Positions 6,538-13,510 of a stretch of 14,186 bases of DNA are shown here, one piece after another (the first letter of the stretch is position 1; every line of letters starts with the position of its first letter). The position numbers and the translations under genes are program-made. Source of the stretch: Ruminococcaceae bacterium UBA1244 (lineage in GTDB: Bacteria; Bacillota; Clostridia; Oscillospirales; Acutalibacteraceae); assembly GCA_002308635.1 (NCBI GenBank), contig DBWG01000068.1:1-14186 (forward strand). Direction: 5' to 3'. The notes beneath the pieces were generated by a model. The model was not told the origin of the DNA. It worked only from the letters and a program-made list of their open reading frames with translations, and searched no databases.

Positions 6538-6583
6538 AAACTCAACCGTACCCAAAAAGGGAAAACGGTGGAGTTTGTTTATT
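6538..6583. terminator. Bidirectional intrinsic terminator
   Basis: AAACTCAACCGT (6538-6549) pairs with ACGGTGGAGTTT (6565-6576) with one mismatch, and an inner CCC/GGG pair lies in the loop. T-rich sequence follows on the plus strand (GTTTATTT), and an A run precedes it, giving T on the minus strand. It separates the convergent MBL-rubredoxin and flavoprotein genes and can serve both. Confidence 0.8.
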
Positions 6584-6595
6584 TAAATCAAATCC

Positions 6596-7219
6596 TCAGA
6601 TAAAATTCGTAAATTTCTTTGCTTCATATTCCGGAGGACAGACATTGTTCTTTTTGCCGGTTTCAATAGATTTAAGCACCCACGCCATATTCTGTCCGAG
6701 AGTACGCATAGTCTGCAAACCTTCTTCGTCCTTTCGCACATCATCAGGAGTAAAACCGTGAACCTGATTCCAATACTGTGAGCCGACCACGATCATATTT
6801 TCCATCAGATAATACTGATTGAGCCTTTCAAATGCCGATGTAGCACCGCCTCTGCGACAGGACACAACCGATGCCGCTAACTTTCCTGCGAATTTTTCAT
6901 CAGGAACGCTGAAAAACAATCTGTCCATAAATGAAGTAAGTCTTCCTGTCGGACCGCCGTAATATACAGGAGAACCGAAAACAAATCCATCATACTCGTC
7001 GATCCTGCTGCCGATCTTATTGACCTGATCGTTAAAAACGCATTTGCCGTTTGTCTGACATTGAAAACAGGCAATACAGTCCGTCATAGGCTTTTTACCA
7101 AGCCACAGGATCTCAGCTTCTACTCCGTTTTTTTGTAATGTATCTGCTATCTCTCCCAGCGCCGTTGCTGTACAGCCATGTTCATTGGGACTGCCGTTTA
7201 CTAACAAAATTTTTCCCAT
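6596..7219 (-). CDS. Iron-sulfur flavoprotein-like NAD(P)H-dependent oxidoreductase
   Basis: 207 residues, flavodoxin-like fold. The N-terminus ILLVNGSPNEHGCTATAL is the FMN-phosphate loop. A compact cysteine motif follows, C48-x2-C51-x2-C54-x5-C60, which matches the [4Fe-4S] motif of archaeal/clostridial iron-sulfur flavoproteins (Isf). FGSPVYYGGPTGRLTSFMDR is the second FMN-contact loop, and the C-terminal half has the family pattern SCRRGGATSAFERLN. Isf proteins use FMN and a cluster to move electrons, with roles in O2 or peroxide reduction in anaerobes. The start ATG 7219 has AAGGAGG (7235-7229). It is convergent to the redox operon and shares its terminator; the two units fit a joint oxidative-stress role, which is an inference from position and chemistry. 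A TATAAT lies upstream on the minus strand near 7260-7255 inside decayed DNA, without a clear -35. Confidence 0.9.
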   Translation of the reverse strand: MGKILLVNGSPNEHGCTATALGEIADTLQKNGVEAEILWLGKKPMTDCIACFQCQTNGKCVFNDQVNKIGSRIDEYDGFVFGSPVYYGGPTGRLTSFMDRLFFSVPDEKFAGKLAASVVSCRRGGATSAFERLNQYYLMENMIVVGSQYWNQVHGFTPDDVRKDEEGLQTMRTLGQNMAWVLKSIETGKKNNVCPPEYEAKKFTNFI

Positions 7220-7239
7220 GGTGATTGTCCTCCTTATCG

Positions 7240-7525
7240 GTAAATGATACTGAATATTATAATAGCTTGCTGCTACTTGATTTGATTGCTCATGAATTAG
7301 CTCATGTTATGACTTTTCAGGATATTAACTCTAAAGGTGCGCTATACCTTAGAAATAAACAATTAGCTGACTGTTGTTATCCTGGTGTTTCTACATACGC
7401 AGATTGTTCTTTGGACGGCTCGGAAACAATAGCAGAGGGGATTTGTGCGAATAAGAAATGGAGAGGCTGTTCCTGACGAAGTAAGAACATTGGTTGCAGA
7501 ATATATTGAAAGGTGGAAAAAGTAA
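7240..7525 (+). pseudogene. Zinc metallopeptidase-like remnant (HExxH), frameshifted
   Basis: One frame gives LLLLDLIAHELAHVMTFQDI with the zinc motif HELAH, then continues to a segment ending SETIAEG before running to TGA at 7474. From about 7437 the next frame takes over with GFVRIRNGEAVPDEVRTLVA and ends ERWKK at TAA 7523-7525. Joined, this reads as one small protein with a third-ligand-like Glu (in SETIAE) after the HExxH, as in many short metallopeptidases. There is no credible start; the frame runs back into the promoter region of the flavoprotein gene, so the 5' end is lost. Family unknown. The stop overlaps the next ATG as TAATG, suggesting the two were once an operon. Confidence 0.65.
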
Positions 7526-7718
7526 TGGTTATATTTTCTCCCTGCTTGGATTGCAAGAATTTTAATTATGAAGCAAAAAATAATTGCTGCAAGTCGTATC
7601 CTAATGGAATACCTAACCATATTTTTTGGATGGCAGTGGTAAGTTGTGCGAAACCATCAACAAGAACAGAGTTCATTTTGAATCTATCTATGAGAAAAGT
7701 GATTCAAAAGAAAAATAA
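7525..7718 (+). pseudogene. Small cysteine-rich protein, broken by one frameshift
   Basis: ATG 7525 overlaps the upstream stop (TAATG). The first half reads CLDCKNFNYEAKNNCCKSYP then NGIPNHIF, a Cys-rich start with CxxC and CC pairs that resembles small accessory-element proteins of the form CxxCKxF...CxxYPxGIP. Near 7624-7632 the reading must shift frame; the continuation DGSGKLCETINKNRVHFESI then ends SKEK at TAA 7716-7718. The unshifted frame runs on through the terminator to 7773 and gives low-complexity basic sequence, which supports the shift. Function unknown; a zinc-binding protein is plausible. A strong terminator follows 12 bases after the shifted stop, fitting that end. Confidence 0.55.
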
Positions 7719-7730
7719 AACACATATTCG

Positions 7731-7758
7731 CCGCTCTCTTCGGAGGGCGGAACTTTTT
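7731..7758 (+). terminator. Intrinsic terminator with TTCG tetraloop
   Basis: CCGCTCTC (7731-7738), loop TTCG (7739-7742), GAGGGCGG (7743-7750), one G-U pair, then AACTTTTTTA. It closes the two-gene frameshifted unit. Confidence 0.85.
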
Positions 7759-7776
7759 TACCCTTTCTTCTGAATA

Positions 7777-7798
7777 CAAGAAATTCTCAAATTTCTTG
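7777..7798. repeat. Perfect 9-bp inverted repeat in A/T-rich spacer
   Basis: CAAGAAATT (7777-7785) and AATTTCTTG (7790-7798) with loop CTCA, followed by ATTTTATATG. It could be a weak second terminator or a decayed element end; the IS630 remnant begins about 50 bases later. Confidence 0.4.
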
Positions 7799-7847
7799 AT
7801 TTTATATGTAGTGATAAAAAACTTTGACATAGATTTCATCTCCTATA

Positions 7848-8009
7848 TTGAATATAAAACTTGAAGCAACAATTAAAAGGAAGAAGCGTGAAACACCGCC
7901 GGTTTCCGCAAAAGTTACGGGTGAAGTAGAGGCGCATGTCATCGCACTTGCCTGTGGAGAGCCACCGGAAGGATATTCAAAATGGACACTGCGCCTTGTA
8001 TTAGTTTAA
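7848..8009 (+). mobile_element. IS630-family transposase remnant
   Basis: A 53-codon open stretch without a start codon, ending at TAA 8007-8009, reads KRKKRETPPVSAKVTGEVEA then IALACGEPPEGYSKWTLRL. This is the linker and second helix-turn-helix region of IS630-type transposases (typical pattern KVTGEVEARIIALAC..PPEGYSRWTLRLL). The first HTH, the DDE catalytic domain and the terminal repeats are all absent, so only about 50 of 340 residues remain. It cannot move by itself. It sits directly upstream of the promoter for the AAA/nuclease gene. Confidence 0.8.
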
Positions 8010-8036
8010 AACCATAAGCGAATTTCTTAAAGAAAC

Positions 8037-8065
8037 TTGAAGAACCGAACATTAAATGATATAAT
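8037..8065 (+). promoter_or_regulatory. Extended -10 promoter of the AAA/nuclease gene
   Basis: TTGAAG (8037-8042), 17-base spacer, TATAAT (8060-8065) preceded by TG at 8057-8058, making an extended -10. Transcription should begin near 8072, about 30 bases ahead of the start codon at 8103. Confidence 0.75.
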
Positions 8066-8102
8066 ATTATAAAAGAGTTTGAAGATAGAAAGGGTGAACA
8101 CT

Positions 8103-9671
8103 ATGAAGACCTTTACCACTACCGGAGTCTGCACTAAAGAGAACAACTATATGGTCGATATTTCTGACAGGCTCGTTAAAATGAAAGCTATGATAGATTC
8201 CGGCAATTATTTTACCATTAACCGCGCTCGTCAGTATGGCAAAACAACAACGCTTAACGCATTATATGATTATCTTCAAGGGGAATATCTTGTAATCTAT
8301 CTCAGTTTTGAAGGTATAGGCAATGCCGGCTTTAGCTCAGAGGAAAAATTTGTCAAATCATTTTGCAGAAAGCTGAAAAGAGAAAGACGTGCGGGATTGA
8401 TAATTCCCGAAGGTATCGAAAAACAAATCAATGATTTTCTTTCACGCACGGAAGAACAAGCTCAGCTTGATGAATTATTTGATACACTTTATGACTGGTG
8501 CTATGAATCAGAGAAAGAAATAGTTCTGATAATCGACGAAGTGGACAGTGCAACAAATAATCAGGTTTTTTTGGACTTTCTTTCACAGCTCAGGGACGGT
8601 TATCTCCGAAGGCAGTCAAGAGGAGTTCCCGGGTTTAAGTCCGTTATTCTTGCAGGTGTCACAGACATAAAGAACCTCAAAAGAAAAATTCGTCCTGATG
8701 AAGCTCATAAATTCAACAGCCCGTGGAACATTGCCGCAGATTTCAATATTGACATGAGTCTATCTGCCGAAGGTATCGCAGGAATGCTCGACGATTACGA
8801 AAACGATCACCACACAGGCATGAACACGGGAGTTTTAGCGCAGGAAATTCACGATTACACAAGCGGCTATCCGTTTCTTGTAAGCAGAATCTGCAAGTTG
8901 ATCGACACAGAGCTAAAAGATTCGTGGACGATCAGCGGAGTGAGTGAAGCCGTAAAGCGTATCCTTTTGGAGAAAAACACTCTTTTCGATTCGCTCATGG
9001 GCAAGGTATACGACAATAAACCGCTCAGCGATATCCTTCAAAGTATTCTGTTCGGAGGGGAACGTATTCCATATAATCCTGACAGCGTTTCAATTATTGA
9101 CGGTGAAATGTACGGTTTCGTAAAAAAAGAAAACGGAAGTCTTGTAATTGCAAACAGGATTTTTGAAACACGAATTTACAATTATTTTCTTAATCAATCC
9201 GAAATGAAGGACAGCCCTATTTCACGCTCAGGTTCCGAAAGCAAAGAATTGTTTATTGAAAACGGTCATCTTCAGATGGATAAACTGCTAAAGCACTACG
9301 TAACTGTCTTTGACGACATTTACGAAGGCAGGGCTGATTCTTTCAGCGAAGAAGAAGGACGAAGAAGATTCCTGCTTTTCATCAGACCTATTATCAACGG
9401 CACAGGAAACTATTACGTCGAAAGCCGTACCCGAAACAACGAACGAATGGATATTGTCATTGACTATTTGGGAGAACGCTTTGTAGTAGAACTCAAAATC
9501 TGGAGAGGAGAGGCTTATCACGAAAACGGAGAAAAACAATTAGTAAATTACCTTGACCATTATCATCTTGACAAAGGTTATTTGCTGACATACAGTTTCA
9601 ACAAAAACAGGAAATCTGACTTTGTTACAAATCAGGTCGAAGGTAAGACCCTGATTGAAGCTTTTGTATAA
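8103..9671 (+). CDS. AAA-ATPase-like protein with C-terminal PD-(D/E)XK nuclease domain
   Basis: 522 residues from ATG 8103 (GAAAGGGTG at 8088-8096); an in-frame TTG at 8079 lies too close to the promoter. Residues 1-370 form the ATPase: degenerate P-loop NRARQYGKTT (K47, T48), Walker B IVLIIDEVD (D145, E146), and a GYPFLVSRIC motif (255-264) typical of archaeal-ATPase/STAND-like relatives (PF09820-type). Residues about 390-522 carry a PD-(D/E)XK core (PF08011-type): RMDIVID (D450) and FVVELKIW (E463, K465), then the QLVNYLDHYHLDKGYLLT helix-strand. These proteins occur in many copies in Bacteroidetes and rumen Clostridia; their function is not established, and a self-versus-foreign nucleic-acid role or mobile-cassette behaviour has been suggested. 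Here it is monocistronic, with its own promoter and terminator, and looks intact. Confidence 0.9.
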   Translation: MKTFTTTGVCTKENNYMVDISDRLVKMKAMIDSGNYFTINRARQYGKTTTLNALYDYLQGEYLVIYLSFEGIGNAGFSSEEKFVKSFCRKLKRERRAGLIIPEGIEKQINDFLSRTEEQAQLDELFDTLYDWCYESEKEIVLIIDEVDSATNNQVFLDFLSQLRDGYLRRQSRGVPGFKSVILAGVTDIKNLKRKIRPDEAHKFNSPWNIAADFNIDMSLSAEGIAGMLDDYENDHHTGMNTGVLAQEIHDYTSGYPFLVSRICKLIDTELKDSWTISGVSEAVKRILLEKNTLFDSLMGKVYDNKPLSDILQSILFGGERIPYNPDSVSIIDGEMYGFVKKENGSLVIANRIFETRIYNYFLNQSEMKDSPISRSGSESKELFIENGHLQMDKLLKHYVTVFDDIYEGRADSFSEEEGRRRFLLFIRPIINGTGNYYVESRTRNNERMDIVIDYLGERFVVELKIWRGEAYHENGEKQLVNYLDHYHLDKGYLLTYSFNKNRKSDFVTNQVEGKTLIEAFV

Positions 9672-9688
9672 AACAGTCATAATATTCC

Positions 9689-9724
9689 AGCCCGCTGATC
9701 ACAACTTCCAGCGGGCTTTTGTTC
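9689..9724 (+). terminator. Intrinsic terminator after the AAA/nuclease gene
   Basis: AGCCCGCTG (9689-9697) and CAGCGGGCT (9709-9717) form a perfect 9-bp stem with an 11-base loop, followed by TTTGTTC, 18 bases after the stop codon. Confidence 0.85.
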
Positions 9725-10013
9725 GCATTTAATTGAAGTAATTGTGAAATTATCTGTCACATGATAGGATACATTTCAAACAATATTATTATTTGAGCAA
9801 ACCTTCCTTAAAAGCAGCAAAAAGGAGCTTGAAAGGAACTCAGGAAATAAAAAGTAATGCTAATTACTGCTCAGTAATCACTTTTCACAAAACATAAACT
9901 TTCACACGGAAAATGATAGCTTTATTTTTTTCTCAGACTTTTTCAAGCGAAGAGCAAAACTTCCGGAATCAACTTTACATTGTTATCTTCGATGGAAATT
10001 GTATTATGAAGAC
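9725..10013. other. Non-coding A/T-rich spacer
   Basis: I see no supportable gene here on either strand. The only structure is an interrupted inverted repeat at 9850-9885: AAAAGT (9850-9855) and ATTACTG (9863-9869) pair with CAGTAAT (9872-9878) and ACTTTT (9880-9885), with a 7-base bulge on the left. Short open stretches at 9770-9850 (plus) and 9950-10010 (minus) lack starts and recognisable similarity. Confidence 0.5.
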
Positions 10014-10202
10014 TTACTTGTCCTTACTTAATTTTTGTAATAACAATGTCATTCTATCGCTATGCCTGTTTATCGAATTGTGAATCACATTACCCTGTTC
10101 GCATATTAATAGATTCTTCTGAGTTCGGCTGAAAGCTGTATACATAATCTCTCTGGACAAACAGTCTGAGGACAGCGTTTTGACTTCTGGGAGACGCTTT
10201 CT
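10014..10202 (-). pseudogene. UvrD/RecD-like helicase, C-terminal stump
   Basis: On the minus strand a frame of about 62 codons ends at TAA 10016-10014 and reads PEVKTLSSDCLSREIMYTAF then SRTQKNLLICEQGNVI. The motif LSREIMYTAFSRTQKNLLI is the motif VI region of the UvrD_C_2 domain of superfamily 1 helicases (typical pattern N/SRxLLYTAxTRAKKxLxI), where the Arg contacts ATP. All upstream motifs (Walker A, DExx) are gone. The upstream boundary is not sharp; it meets the TnsD fragment, which reads in the opposite direction, near 10200-10240. It is a decayed, non-functional end of a helicase gene and one of several stumps in this region that keep only their C-terminus. Confidence 0.7.
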
Positions 10203-10246
10203 TTTTGGGATTAGCCCCCTCTGAGTTGACAGAATCAGATATCAGA

Positions 10247-10798
10247 ATGACACAGCATGAAAAGTTTGATGCCGAAATAAAACGTCTGAAAGAAGCCGGA
10301 ATGACTTATTCAGCAATTGCCCGGGAATTGAACACAACCGTTGATATCGTCAAAAACGCACTTTATATGAATAGCCGGGTTTCAAAATCAAAACCGGGCA
10401 GGGGAGGAAGGCCGGGCAGAAAACAAGTGGATTGGAAGCAGATGGATTGGGAGACGCTGCCAAAGGTGCAGACATCAATTGAAAAAATCAAAGCGAGCGA
10501 CAAACCCCAACAGATTACAGTGGGATGGATTGCACGGAGCATGGGACTATTGTCAAAACAGATTGACAAATTACCTTTGTGCCGAGCGGAGATTCTGAAA
10601 CAATGTCAATCACTGGAAGCGTTCTGGGCAGAGAAAGTTCTGTGAGCATGGAACTGCTTGACAGAAGAGGGGAGAACCGTTTCCGTCAAACAGTTACGTA
10701 TCCGGACCAATATGTCCACCGAGCAGATTGTAAACTGTCTTCCGGAACTCAGAAAGCGGAATGAAAAAGTCCATGATGTTGTGAAGGAGTGGCTGAAA
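10247..10798 (+). pseudogene. Tn7-like TnsD/TniQ-family C-terminal fragment with in-frame UGA
   Basis: About 184 codons in one frame. First comes a helix-turn-helix-like segment (EAGMTYSAIARELNTTVDIV), then a basic GRGGRPGRK linker and VDWKQMDWETLPKVQTSIEK, then two successive repeats with KPQQITVGWIARSMGLLSKQ and DKLPLCRAEI. The VDW..D...L, ITV.WIAR..G and DKLP spacing is that of the C-terminal region of TnsD target-selection proteins of Tn7-like transposons (PF15978-type). The frame is broken once, by TGA at 10643-10645, where the family would continue; similarity resumes at AWNCLTEEGRTVSVKQLRIR, so TGA probably replaced TGG. The N-terminal TniQ zinc-binding half is absent and no ribosome binding site precedes the ATG. 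No tnsA, tnsB or tnsC is seen. The 3' end fuses into the HsdS fragment at about 10789-10800. Confidence 0.7.
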
Positions 10799-11136
10799 GG
10801 TGTCTCACTGATGAAACATACCTTGTATCATCAATTTCAATTGTATTTGGAACAAAACAAGAAAATCTGTTATCAGATTATTTGATGTTATATTTATCAC
10901 GAGCTGAGTTTGACAGATATGCAAGATTTAATTCTTGGGGAAGTGCAAGAGAAACATTTAGCTTTGAAGATATGTGCGATGTGGAAATACCGATACCGGA
11001 AATAAAAATACAGAAGTCCATTGCGGATATTTATAATGTGTATATTACGAGAAAAGAAATCAATGAAAGACTGAAAGAACAAATCAAGAAAATGTGCCCT
11101 GTGCTGATTAAGGGAGCGTTGGAGGAAGGGGAATAA
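10789..11136 (+). pseudogene. hsdS: Type I restriction specificity subunit (HsdS), C-terminal fragment
   Basis: Roughly 115 residues of the last part of an HsdS target-recognition domain and its terminal conserved helix: ETYLVSSISIVF, then LLSDYLMLYLSRAEFDRYAR, FNSWGSARETF, the PIPEIKIQKSIADIY hinge and the long C-terminal helix ending CPVLIKGALEEGE. HsdS reads the DNA target for a type I restriction-modification complex; a whole protein is about 400 residues with two recognition domains, so three quarters are missing. Its frame begins inside the last codons of the TnsD fragment. The stop is 2 bases before the hsdR ATG, and GGAGGAAGGGG (11121-11131) in its end serves hsdR, so the native S-R junction is kept. 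No hsdM is present, and no start codon with a ribosome binding site exists. Confidence 0.85.
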
Positions 11137-11138
11137 CT

Positions 11139-12358
11139 ATGACCGGCAAATTCACCGAAGCGGAGCTTGAAGAAGCTATTATAGACCTTTTCCGGCAGGA
11201 AAACTATGCCTATGTGAACGGTGAAAGCATACACAGGCATTATGAGGATATTTTGCTGACGGACGATCTGCGGGCATATCTCTCCGACCGCTACCAAAGT
11301 GCAGGGCTGTCCGATGCGGAAATGAAAAAGATCATCAATAAACTTACGCTTATCAATTCAACACCTCTCTATCTTGGCAGTCGTGATGCTTTTCGTCTTG
11401 TGAATGAGGGTTTTGATCTTGCCCGTGACGATATTACAAAAGTCGCCCTGCATATTGATTATATCAATTTCGATGAACCCGAAAAGAATATCTTTAAGGT
11501 TGTTAATCAGTATTCCGTTCAGGGCGAACATCTCCGCCGTCCTGATATGCTGGTGTTTATCAACGTAATACCTGTTGCGATATTTGAATTCAAAACGGCA
11601 ATAGAAGAAGATACCACCGTTTTTGACGCATGGGAACAGATAACTGTCCGTTATTGCCGTGATATTCCAAAGCTGATGAAATACTGCTTTGTTTCTGTAA
11701 TCAGCAAGGATATACAGAAATATTATGAAAGCTGTGCAGAGCAGGGTTCTAAACCTGAACAGATAGAGGAAAGCAAACGGGCAATGAGCAAAATGCGGAA
11801 AATTCTCGGACATCCCGACCGTCTGCATAAGCTTGCCAAAGATATTATAGAACACTATGAAGCACTTTGTGCCGAAAAGCCCGATGTTGTACAAAAAGCG
11901 ATGATCGTATGCAGTGACAGGCAGATAGCCTTTGACCTGATGAAAGAGATACTCTCAATTCGTGAGGCTTGGGGAATCCCACGCAAAGCAGAAAACGAAG
12001 CTGTTCTTTCATCTGAACAGCTTGATAAACTGCTGCCATTGCCGAAAATCAATCTTGTTGCAACACAGGGGTAAATGATCCGGCTGATCTTTATAACGCC
12101 TGTGGAAGTAAGGCAAGCAAAGAACTACAGACAAGGTTTATGGGATTGTCACGCAGATTAAAGGCAGCGTATCAGATATGTTTGCCTTCCGGATAACTAA
12201 CCGAAAATGAAACAGTTAAAGCACAATTTAATCTTGCTGTCCGTTCTATCATATACAAACAAACGAGACCTCATGTGCCTGATACAGAAACGATGAATCG
12301 TGCAGTTGAGAATATGGTTCGTGATGCAATAGCCTGCACAGGATCAGAAATCAACATA
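11139..12358 (+). pseudogene. hsdR: Type I restriction endonuclease subunit HsdR with its motor deleted
   Basis: ATG 11139 opens 311 codons to TAA 12072. Residues 1-190 are a normal HSDR_N nuclease domain with RRPDMLVF (D136) and IFEFK (E150, K152). At residue 190 (SVISK) it jumps in frame to the region after the first helicase lobe, DIQKYYESC to INLVATQG, missing Walker A and the DEAH box. The run of four G at 12068-12071 lacks one base: in the next frame the protein continues VNDPADLYNACGSKASKELQ, then jumps a second time at about TRF-MGLSRRLKAAY, missing motifs V-VI. TAA at 12194 then interrupts LPSG, and similarity resumes (LAVRSIIYKQT) to about 12358. HsdR normally cuts DNA after ATP-driven translocation and is about 1000 residues. 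This copy cannot translocate. The 311-codon frame could still make a nuclease-domain protein. Confidence 0.85.
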
Positions 12359-12595
12359 AACATAAAAGATAAAGCTCCCTGTGAGTACATGGATAGAATG
12401 AAACAGCAGATAGATGGAAATGGTTCCTTTTACGGTGGTATCGTTTCAATGGACGATCTGCAAGCCAACTTGGAGGAGAACTGTATCCCTGAATGTTTTA
12501 GGGATATGGATGTGAATGATTACAAAGCATTTTTAGCCATGCGTAGAAAAATGATAGCACAGTATATCCGAAATTATTATGAGAATCTTGAATAG
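12359..12595 (+). pseudogene. Unidentified C-terminal tail fused to the hsdR remnant
   Basis: After the HsdR-like ACTGSEININ the same frame runs on for about 78 codons that do not fit HsdR: a stretch with GNGSFYGGIVSMDDLQANLE, then NCIPECFRDMDVNDYKAFLA and MRRKMIAQYIRNYYENLE before TAG. The ending (D..DY..FL..RR..MA..I..YY..L) resembles the C-termini of some DUF262-type and other restriction-linked proteins, but I cannot assign it. A GTG at 12275 would be the first possible start in this frame, yet it lies inside HsdR-like sequence without a ribosome binding site. I take it as the 3' end of another lost gene joined by deletion. Confidence 0.4.
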
Positions 12596-12615
12596 CGTTA
12601 AAATGAGTATATAAA
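12588..12615 (+). promoter_or_regulatory. Possible promoter of the HhH-GPD gene
   Basis: TTGAAT (12588-12593), 16-base spacer, TATAAA (12610-12615). The start site would fall near 12622, leaving a leader of about 19 bases that just holds the ribosome binding site AAAGAGGAG. Moderate match, supported by position only. Confidence 0.4.
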
Positions 12616-12640
12616 TGAAAAAGTGAAAGAGGAGTGCCAA

Positions 12641-13498
12641 ATGATTCAAAATATCGATAGCACGGTTCAGATTGTCAAAGAGATCAAAGCTTATCATGAT
12701 GAAAGATTCACCGGTGCTAAACGATGGGAAAATACATATATTTCCAAGCAATATGAGAGAAGGCAAAGGATGGCTGATTCAAACGATAATGCCTTTTCTC
12801 TGGAAGATCATATCCGCGGAATGGTGTATGCAATGCTGACGGATGGAATCCCATGGAGCCGTATAGATCAATATGTAGATCTGCAAACAGGCACTTTCCC
12901 TCGGATCGATGACTTGTTTTGCGGATATCAGGCTGAAAAGATTTTTAAGCTCGATTCAGAAAAGTTGAAATCAGATATCATGTCTATAGGTATTGCAGGA
13001 CAAGTTGATAGAAAACAGCAAATTAACGCACTGAAAGAAAACATCAGAAAGCTTCAATTGTTAGACAGAAACTATGGCATAGATCGATATTATGAGAAAT
13101 TCAAAACGGAGGATAGACTGTATCACTATCTCATTCTTCAATTATCGTCAGAAGCCAGTCAGAATAAACTGAAAGGATTGGGAGTTGCATTAGCAGCCGA
13201 ATATCTGAGAAATGTTGGCTATGATGTGGCTAAGCCGGACAGACATTTGTGCAACATATTGGGAAGTGAGCGGTTAGCTTGTTCTGACTGGATGGTTGTT
13301 TCTCCTTTGGAAGCAATTGAGATTGTAGATCGGTTATCGAAAAAGATGGGGATGCCTGCTACGGAAATAGATTATTACCTCTGGGCTTATTGTGCGAAAG
13401 GCTACGGAGAGATATGTACCAAAAATCCCAAGTGCTCTGAATGCAGACTATCGGTAAACTGTGTAAAACGAATGAAACAGACAAAAACTGTTCCATAG
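12641..13498 (+). CDS. HhH-GPD (endonuclease III-like) DNA glycosylase-family protein
   Basis: 285 residues from ATG 12641, chosen for AAAGAGGAG (12626-12634) at ideal spacing; a GTG at 12623 is in frame but lacks one. Residues 173-207 contain a helix-hairpin-helix, NKLKGLGVALAAEYLRNVG, followed by KPDRHLCNILG, whose D200 matches the catalytic Asp of the superfamily. The bifunctional Lys of endonuclease III (LPGVGRKTA) is not present at the matching position. The C-terminus has C259-x5-C265-x2-C268-x5-C274, close to the endonuclease III [4Fe-4S] pattern (C-x6-C-x2-C-x5-C), plus C251. The N-terminal 85 residues are longer than in endonuclease III (211 residues) and are not recognised. Such enzymes remove damaged or modified bases from DNA. 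Placement in a defence-type island suggests action on modified foreign DNA; ordinary base repair is the alternative. Confidence 0.7.
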   Translation: MIQNIDSTVQIVKEIKAYHDERFTGAKRWENTYISKQYERRQRMADSNDNAFSLEDHIRGMVYAMLTDGIPWSRIDQYVDLQTGTFPRIDDLFCGYQAEKIFKLDSEKLKSDIMSIGIAGQVDRKQQINALKENIRKLQLLDRNYGIDRYYEKFKTEDRLYHYLILQLSSEASQNKLKGLGVALAAEYLRNVGYDVAKPDRHLCNILGSERLACSDWMVVSPLEAIEIVDRLSKKMGMPATEIDYYLWAYCAKGYGEICTKNPKCSECRLSVNCVKRMKQTKTVP

Positions 13499-13510
13499 CC
13501 GGGATAGGGA

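Noticed and set aside
10643..10645. UGA as a recoded codon (Trp or selenocysteine) in the TnsD frame
   Set aside because: UGA is a normal stop elsewhere in the window, no SECIS-like hairpin is evident after it, and the fragment is truncated anyway.
11358..11894. 178-codon open frame on the minus strand
   Set aside because: It is antisense to the clearly HsdR-like nuclease domain, has no ribosome binding site or family pattern and reads as a low-complexity hydrophobic shadow.
12275..12595. Independent 106-codon gene starting at GTG 12275
   Set aside because: The start lies within HsdR-like sequence in the same frame, without a ribosome binding site, after a nonsense codon.
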